Of a DNA stretch of 64,000 nucleotides, positions 59,443 to 64,000 are shown piece after piece. The stretch covers positions 62,001 through 126,000 of the forward strand of contig NZ_JBEPKD010000008.1 in the NCBI RefSeq assembly GCF_040544555.1. The letters run 5' to 3'. The notes under the pieces were generated by a model. The model saw nothing but the letters and a program-made list of their open reading frames with translations. It did no database searches and was not told the origin of the DNA. The position numbers and the translations under genes are program-made. The number at the start of each line of letters is the position of its first letter. Positions within the stretch are counted from its first letter, which is position 1. Source of the stretch: Halalkalibacter oceani (GTDB lineage: Bacteria > Bacillota > Bacilli > Bacillales > Bacillaceae_D).

Positions 59443-61218
59443 TTACTTCCCTCTCTTTTCGGCAGTTTTGCCAAAATCAATTTCATTGGCATCCGTGATA
59501 AAAACGCCATAATCTTCGTAGGCTTTCTCTTTTGTAATATAGCCATCTAACATATCACTTAAGACTTTCTCTGGATCACGCTCTAATGGATCTCCATAGC
59601 CTCCCCCGCAAGGACCAACTAATTGAAGTACACTTCCCGCTCTAACTGGTGTATTTGCTAGTTTAGAAGGTAACTTTTTTAAAGCGCCCTCTTCAGAATC
59701 GCGAATCGAAAGACCACCAACCGCTCCGCTTTTTCCACCCTTAAATCCCCAAGGCTCGTATTTATGTCCATCTCCTTCGACGGAAACACTACCGCCTGAG
59801 ATAAAACTAATTTCGCGAATAGAACCGATTCCGCCGCGCCACTTTCCAGGAGCACAGTCGTTATCGCGAAGTTCGTATCGGTTCACCCTAAGTGGATAAT
59901 GGGATTCTATATCTTCAATAGGGTTGTTCCTTGTATTCGCATATAATGTATCGACCGCATCCATTCCGTCTTTTCCATATCGACCACCATAGCTCCCCTC
60001 CATAATATCCATATAGACCCAATAGTCTTCATTCTCTGTTTTTCCACTGAAAGCAACCACTTGTAAATTTCCAACACCCGCACTAATTTGCTGTGGTACA
60101 ACGTTCCCTAGGGCTTTCATTAAAGTGTCTGCAATAATATTACCAGAACAAAAACGTGCAATTGTCGGTGCCGGGAATGTAGGGTTAGCCAGCGTCCCTT
60201 TTGGCGCAATAATATTGACCGGACGCGTTAAACCAGAGTTTTGTGGAAAGTTGCCATATGTCTCTGAATCGAGCAGGATTGATCTTAGTGTTAAATAGAT
60301 CGCAATGTCGACTGTACCCATTAACGGCATATTGATCGGTCTGTCTGGAACCTGTGGGGATGTTCCCGTTAAGTCTATTGTGATGTCGCTGTCTTTGACT
60401 TTTACCGTCACAACGATTTTCAAGTCTTTTCGGGCTGGGTCGTCACTGTCCTGATAGCCATCCAAATATCCTTCAGCCGTATATTCACCATCAGGCAGTT
60501 TTTTAATAGCATTTCTCAACATCGTTTCTGAATAATTCATTAGCTCTTCTGTCACTGCTTCAATGACATCTATCCCGTATTTTTCAACGATTTCAAGGTA
60601 GCGCTGTGCTCCAATTTTGGCAGAGGCGATCTGCGCCTCCATATCCCCTACAACCATGTCTGCCGCACGGATGTTATCGCGAAGCATATTCCAGATGTAT
60701 TGATTTTTTACGCCTTTTTCATAAACTTTAATTGCTTTAAATTGCAGACCTTCTGCATAGGCATCGACCGCATCAACAATTCCGCAACTTCCTGGTGTAG
60801 AGGCACCGATGTCTAAATGATGGGCAGTTGTCACCGAGAAGCCTATTAATTCATTCTTATAAAATACAGGTATGCAAAAGCCAACGTCAGGCCCATGGGA
60901 ACCTCCATGATAAGGAGAGTTGTGCATAATAATATCCCCTGGATTAATGGAATCCCCTCTTTCCTCCATAATTTGCAGAATCCCTTTCACATATCCTGGG
61001 ATAGGGCCGGATTGAAGAGGTGTACTATGGGTAGACTCACATAATTGCTGCCCTTTAATATCAACTAAGGCACAACCGAAATCTTCGGATTCGCGAATAA
61101 TACTGGAGTAGGACATCCTAGCTAATTTATGGCCCATTTCGACAGCGACATTTTCCAGTGCTCCCAGTACAACTTGAACTGTAATAGGATCCATTTTCTT
61201 TGTGTCAGTGTATGCCAT
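59443..61218 (-). CDS. hyuB: Hydantoinase B/oxoprolinase family protein
   Basis: 591 aa. N-terminal METVTLGALENV-like start (DPITVQVVLGALENVAVEMGHKLARMSYSSIIRESEDFGCALVD), HNSPYHGGSHGPDVGFCIPVF, GFKGGKSGAVGGL and GGGYGDPLERDPEKVLSD typical of HyuB/AcxB. With HyuA it hydrolyses ATP to open hydantoin, oxoproline or related rings. Two bases separate it from hyuA. Confidence 0.92.
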   Translation of the reverse strand: MAYTDTKKMDPITVQVVLGALENVAVEMGHKLARMSYSSIIRESEDFGCALVDIKGQQLCESTHSTPLQSGPIPGYVKGILQIMEERGDSINPGDIIMHNSPYHGGSHGPDVGFCIPVFYKNELIGFSVTTAHHLDIGASTPGSCGIVDAVDAYAEGLQFKAIKVYEKGVKNQYIWNMLRDNIRAADMVVGDMEAQIASAKIGAQRYLEIVEKYGIDVIEAVTEELMNYSETMLRNAIKKLPDGEYTAEGYLDGYQDSDDPARKDLKIVVTVKVKDSDITIDLTGTSPQVPDRPINMPLMGTVDIAIYLTLRSILLDSETYGNFPQNSGLTRPVNIIAPKGTLANPTFPAPTIARFCSGNIIADTLMKALGNVVPQQISAGVGNLQVVAFSGKTENEDYWVYMDIMEGSYGGRYGKDGMDAVDTLYANTRNNPIEDIESHYPLRVNRYELRDNDCAPGKWRGGIGSIREISFISGGSVSVEGDGHKYEPWGFKGGKSGAVGGLSIRDSEEGALKKLPSKLANTPVRAGSVLQLVGPCGGGYGDPLERDPEKVLSDMLDGYITKEKAYEDYGVFITDANEIDFGKTAEKRGK

Positions 61219-61220
61219 TT

Positions 61221-63293
61221 TTACACACCTACCTTAATGATGATATTACCGAATTTTTCCACATGCGCAGTACAATTAGGAGGAATCACAGTTGTCGTAT
61301 CTTTTTGAAGGACGATACTAGGCCCGCTAAATTCAACTCCAACAGGGAGTTTGCTACGTTGATAGAAGGTTGTTTCGAGTTTTTCAAGACTTCCGCCTAT
61401 ATTAAAGGTTGCTTCGCCCTTTTTCACAATCGCGTCGTCTAATTTATACGGGTGACTCACGTCCTTCTTTTCAATTTTCGGCATTTCACCAACACCTGTC
61501 ACGCGGATATTAACAATCTCAATTGGACTCTCCAAAAAATGGTGTCCATACTCTACTTTATGACTCTCATGGAAGGCTTCAAATGCTTCCTGAATCGTCT
61601 CTTCATTAATCTCTCCAGTCGGAATATCCACACGAAGCTCATATCCTTGTCCTACATAACGACAATCTGCACTGCGGTTTATTTGGATGTGTTCTTTCTT
61701 AATTCCGTCTTCAATTAACTGCAGAACCAACTGAGCGGAAAGAGCATCATAGTCGGCATTAAGCTGTAGAAAATCAAGTTCTGTACTTAACATGAATTCA
61801 GTCTTAATCACATCGTATTTCAGGTCTGTTGTCAGTAATCCAGCTCCTGAGTTAATGCCAGGATAAAGTGGCACAAGAACTTCAGGAATACTTAAGATTT
61901 GCGCGACTTCTACTGCATGAAGAGGACCTGCTCCACCGAATGCTACTAAAGTAAATTCACGAGGATCCTCGCCTTTTTGTATCGTTTTTTCTCGAATCGC
62001 ATTCGCCATATTGTTATTCATGATTTGCAGCACACCCTCGGCTGTTTTTTCGGTACTCATGCCAAGTTGCTGAGCTAACTCTTCAATCACTTTATATGCT
62101 GCGTTTGTAAATATTTGCATTTCGCCACCAAGGAAGTTTTCACTATCAATCCGGCCCAGAACCACATTCGCATCGCTAACTGTAGGCTTTAAGCCACCAT
62201 GGCCATAACAAGCGGGTCCAGGGCGGGATCCGGCACTTCTTGGTCCAACTTTAAAGGCTCCTCCTTCATCAATATGAGCGATACTTCCACCCCCTGCCCC
62301 AATTGTATGGATATCAATCATCGGCACCATTACGGGGTAACCGGCAATCCATGTGTCGCGGGCGGAAGATTCTGCATAGCCACTATCCGTGATAATTCCA
62401 ATATCTGCGCTAGTACCACCGACATCAAAGGTAATAAGCTTGCTACGGTTCGATAATTGACCAGACCAAGCTCCTCCAAGAATCCCTGCTGCCGGCCCCG
62501 ATAATAACGTATTTACCGGTTTTTCTGAAACTGTTGTTGGCGTTGCGACGCCACCGTTTGAACACATGATATGTAACTCAGCTTCTATTCCACATTCCTT
62601 TAAATTCGCTTCAAGGTTTTTAATGTAGTTCTTAACTTTAGGGCCAACAAATCCGTTCACCGCTGCCGTTGTAAAACGCTCAAACTCTCTAAACTGTGGA
62701 GAGACATCTGATGAAATCGTTACAAACGCCTCCGGATATTCCTCATTAATAATTTCTTTTACTCGTTGCTCATGCTGCGGGTTAATATAAGAGAACAAGA
62801 AATTGACAATGATCGATTCTACGCCTGCTTTTTTCAATGTCGCTACCGAACTCCGCACTTCCTGCTCATCTAATGTGGTGATGACCTCCCCTTTTGCCGG
62901 CCCTTGCCTCTCAGTCACAGGAAGACGATTTCTTCTTTGAACTAACGGTCTGTCCTGCCAAGGAATTTCCTGCATGATTGAATAGTTATGAGGTCTTTGA
63001 TGGCGTCCGATGTGGATAATATCCCGGTACCCTTTTGTTGTTAGCATCCCAGTTTTCGCCCCGTCATACTCTAAAATTGCATTTGTAGCAATTGTGGTTC
63101 CATGAAAGATATGATCGATTGTTGTCTTATCAATACTTTGTTGCTCGCATAATTCCAATATTCCACGTACTACACCTTTTGACGGGTCTTCTAAAGTGGT
63201 AGGAACTTTATGAATTTCTGTTAACTTGCTTTCCGTATCATTGAAAATGACATCAGTAAAAGTGCCTCCTACATCTACACCGAATAATTTCAT
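61221..63293 (-). CDS. hyuA: Hydantoinase A/oxoprolinase family protein
   Basis: 690 aa from the ATG at 63293 (AAGGAGGAAGG upstream; the longer open frame to 63353 crosses the sigma-54 promoter region and is not used). ASKHA-type ATPase start LFGVDVGGTFTDVIF, phosphate-2/adenosine motifs FDVGGTSADIGI and VAFGGAGPLHA. ATP-dependent partner of HyuB. First gene of the sigma-54-driven operon hyuA-hyuB-amidase-permease. Confidence 0.92.
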   Translation of the reverse strand: MKLFGVDVGGTFTDVIFNDTESKLTEIHKVPTTLEDPSKGVVRGILELCEQQSIDKTTIDHIFHGTTIATNAILEYDGAKTGMLTTKGYRDIIHIGRHQRPHNYSIMQEIPWQDRPLVQRRNRLPVTERQGPAKGEVITTLDEQEVRSSVATLKKAGVESIIVNFLFSYINPQHEQRVKEIINEEYPEAFVTISSDVSPQFREFERFTTAAVNGFVGPKVKNYIKNLEANLKECGIEAELHIMCSNGGVATPTTVSEKPVNTLLSGPAAGILGGAWSGQLSNRSKLITFDVGGTSADIGIITDSGYAESSARDTWIAGYPVMVPMIDIHTIGAGGGSIAHIDEGGAFKVGPRSAGSRPGPACYGHGGLKPTVSDANVVLGRIDSENFLGGEMQIFTNAAYKVIEELAQQLGMSTEKTAEGVLQIMNNNMANAIREKTIQKGEDPREFTLVAFGGAGPLHAVEVAQILSIPEVLVPLYPGINSGAGLLTTDLKYDVIKTEFMLSTELDFLQLNADYDALSAQLVLQLIEDGIKKEHIQINRSADCRYVGQGYELRVDIPTGEINEETIQEAFEAFHESHKVEYGHHFLESPIEIVNIRVTGVGEMPKIEKKDVSHPYKLDDAIVKKGEATFNIGGSLEKLETTFYQRSKLPVGVEFSGPSIVLQKDTTTVIPPNCTAHVEKFGNIIIKVGV

Positions 63294-63328
63294 ATCCTTC
63301 CTCCTTATACTAGTAGTAAAAGTAGTAA

Positions 63329-63345
63329 CGCAAGTATCGTGCCAA
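63329..63345 (-). promoter_or_regulatory. Sigma-54 (-24/-12) promoter for the hyu operon
   Basis: Minus strand TTGGCACGATACTTGCG: TGGCAC, five bases, TTGC. Its first 12 bases match the adh-mmsA promoter at 13115. Expected start near 63318, 25 bases before hyuA. Confidence 0.9.
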
Positions 63346-63363
63346 CTTAACAATCCCTCTCTA

Positions 63364-63536
63364 ACGAAGCTGCTGAAAAAGGACGATTTTCACTTTTTCA
63401 GCAGCTTTTTCGTAATGAGCGTATCCGTTTCCTGATTTCAAAAGCCTTGCTACGAGTGGGCTTCTCGAAGCGAGGCGCGCAACGTGCGAAACTATTACTC
63501 TTCTTCGCTTTACGAAAAAGGGTGTTTTTCAGCGGC
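63364..63536. mobile_element. MITE-like insertion (173 bp) between promoter and upstream sites
   Basis: Imperfect terminal inverted repeats (GCTGCTGAAAAA on the left; GCCGCTGAAAAA reading inward from the right) flanked by a 7-base direct repeat CTCTCTA at 63357-63363 and 63537-63543, as expected for target duplication. No open reading frame. A strong hairpin GCTGCTGAAAAAG/CTTTTTCAGCAGC lies at its left end. Confidence 0.6.
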
Positions 63537-63579
63537 CTCTCTATAACAAGCTTTTACAAAAAAACAGCTAGTACCCTCC

Positions 63580-63593
63580 TTGCAATATTGCAA
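63580..63593. promoter_or_regulatory. Candidate activator site 1 (TTGCAATATTGCAA)
   Basis: Perfect 14-bp palindrome about 235 bases upstream of the hyu sigma-54 promoter, similar to site 2 at 63678. Confidence 0.55.
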
Positions 63594-63657
63594 CCCATAA
63601 AATAACAAAACATTATAAATAATCAGAAACAACCGAAAAATAAACATTCTACTAAAA

Positions 63658-63691
63658 TTGCGAAATCACAATATATGTTGCAATTTCGCAA
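63658..63691. promoter_or_regulatory. Candidate activator sites 2 (TTGC-N6-CAA pair)
   Basis: TTGCGAAATCACAA (63658-63671) and TTGCAATTTCGCAA (63678-63691) resemble site 1. They also form a 12-bp inverted repeat AAATTGCGAAAT/ATTTCGCAATTT overlapping the last codons of the activator gene, so a terminator role is an alternative. Confidence 0.5.
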
Positions 63692-64000
63692 TTTCAATAG
63701 AATGCTTTTTTATTTTTCTTCCAATTGTTGACGGATCAATGCCTAGTTTTTCGCTAGCTTCTTTTAAAGTTGACGAGGATTTTAATGCTTCAATAATTAG
63801 TGATTTTTCATATTCATCCATGGCTGACTTTAAATTCAGATTTCTTGTAGAAAAGCGCATTGGTTTTTCTCCTGCAAGATTCTCGGGCAGATGATGAATT
63901 TGTATCCGATTTTCCGGAACGGTTACGACCAATCGCTCAACCGTGTTCTGTAATTCGCGGACGTTCCCTTTCCAATCCAACTCCATAAAAAACTCAATCA
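63666..64000 (-). CDS. Sigma-54-dependent activator, C-terminal part (runs off the window)
   Basis: The last 110 codons or so of an enhancer-binding protein. Starts within the AAA+ domain end (ELDWKGNVRELQNTVERLV, the GNVREL sensor II region), a short linker, then a Fis-type HTH (EYEKSLIIEALKSSSTLKEASEKLGIDPSTIGRKIKKH). The open frame continues past 64000. It lies just upstream of hyuA on the same strand, with a sigma-54 promoter between them, so it is the obvious activator of the hyu operon. Confidence 0.88.
   Translation of the reverse strand, partial: IEFFMELDWKGNVRELQNTVERLVVTVPENRIQIHHLPENLAGEKPMRFSTRNLNLKSAMDEYEKSLIIEALKSSSTLKEASEKLGIDPSTIGRKIKKHSIEIAKLQHIL

Overview
The window looks like a catabolic accessory region of a Bacillaceae chromosome (Bacillota). 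Strong AGGAGG-type ribosome binding sites, sigma-A promoters, a CcpA-type cre site, sigma-54 regulation and Bacillus-style regulators (FCD-GntR, LacI, MerR/TipAS, EutVW) support this; the genus cannot be fixed. No rRNA, tRNA, CRISPR array or intact insertion sequence is visible. Most genes are on the minus strand. The region is a series of small uptake-plus-degradation operons, each with its own regulator.

Layout. 1-330: 5' part of an EF-G-binding (FusB-like) gene. 576-9827: TRAP transporter operon with an enolase-superfamily enzyme, an epimerase, a RidA protein, a TPP enzyme and an M20 peptidase, divergent from a GntR gene with palindromic operators between them. 9960-13088: a decayed lipoprotein gene, then an iron alcohol dehydrogenase and a CoA-acylating semialdehyde dehydrogenase behind a textbook sigma-54 promoter with a cre site and an upstream palindrome. 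13466-18927: GntR, TRAP (P-Q-M), PdxA2-like dehydrogenase and enoyl-CoA hydratase. 19008-20753: sigma-54 activator. 21152-25682: DUF2087 regulator, then an NCS1 permease, a dihydropyrimidinase-type amidohydrolase and a FadR-like regulator. 25864-30496: aldo/keto reductase, a small HTH-like protein, and a lipoprotein/histidine kinase/response regulator operon. 30753-38169: two enolase-superfamily enzymes, a LacI regulator and a TAXI-TRAP transporter, with two identical LacI operators and a degenerate repeat region. 38427-44452: eutWVABC without microcompartment genes. 44654-46664: TetR and cytochrome P450. 46811-49605: thioredoxin-like protein, RlmA-type 23S rRNA methyltransferase and a TipAL-like MerR regulator. 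50164-56455: tripartite tricarboxylate transporter with an Ldh-family dehydrogenase, an SDR, a VOC protein and GntR. 56751-64000: NCS1 permease, amidase and hydantoinase HyuB/HyuA behind a second sigma-54 promoter, and the 3' end of a second sigma-54 activator.

The most striking element is upstream of rlmA. A perfect sigma-A promoter drives a 14-codon leader peptide almost identical, from memory, to the ErmD/ErmK macrolide-stalling leader (MRLRFP core). It is followed by several stem-loops and terminators, but no erm gene follows; the next gene is the rRNA methyltransferase. Other notable points are two sigma-54 promoters with upstream activator palindromes (one pair separated by a MITE-like insertion), three genes whose true starts appear to be ATT or CTG, and a leader terminator in front of eutA that may be an EutV target.
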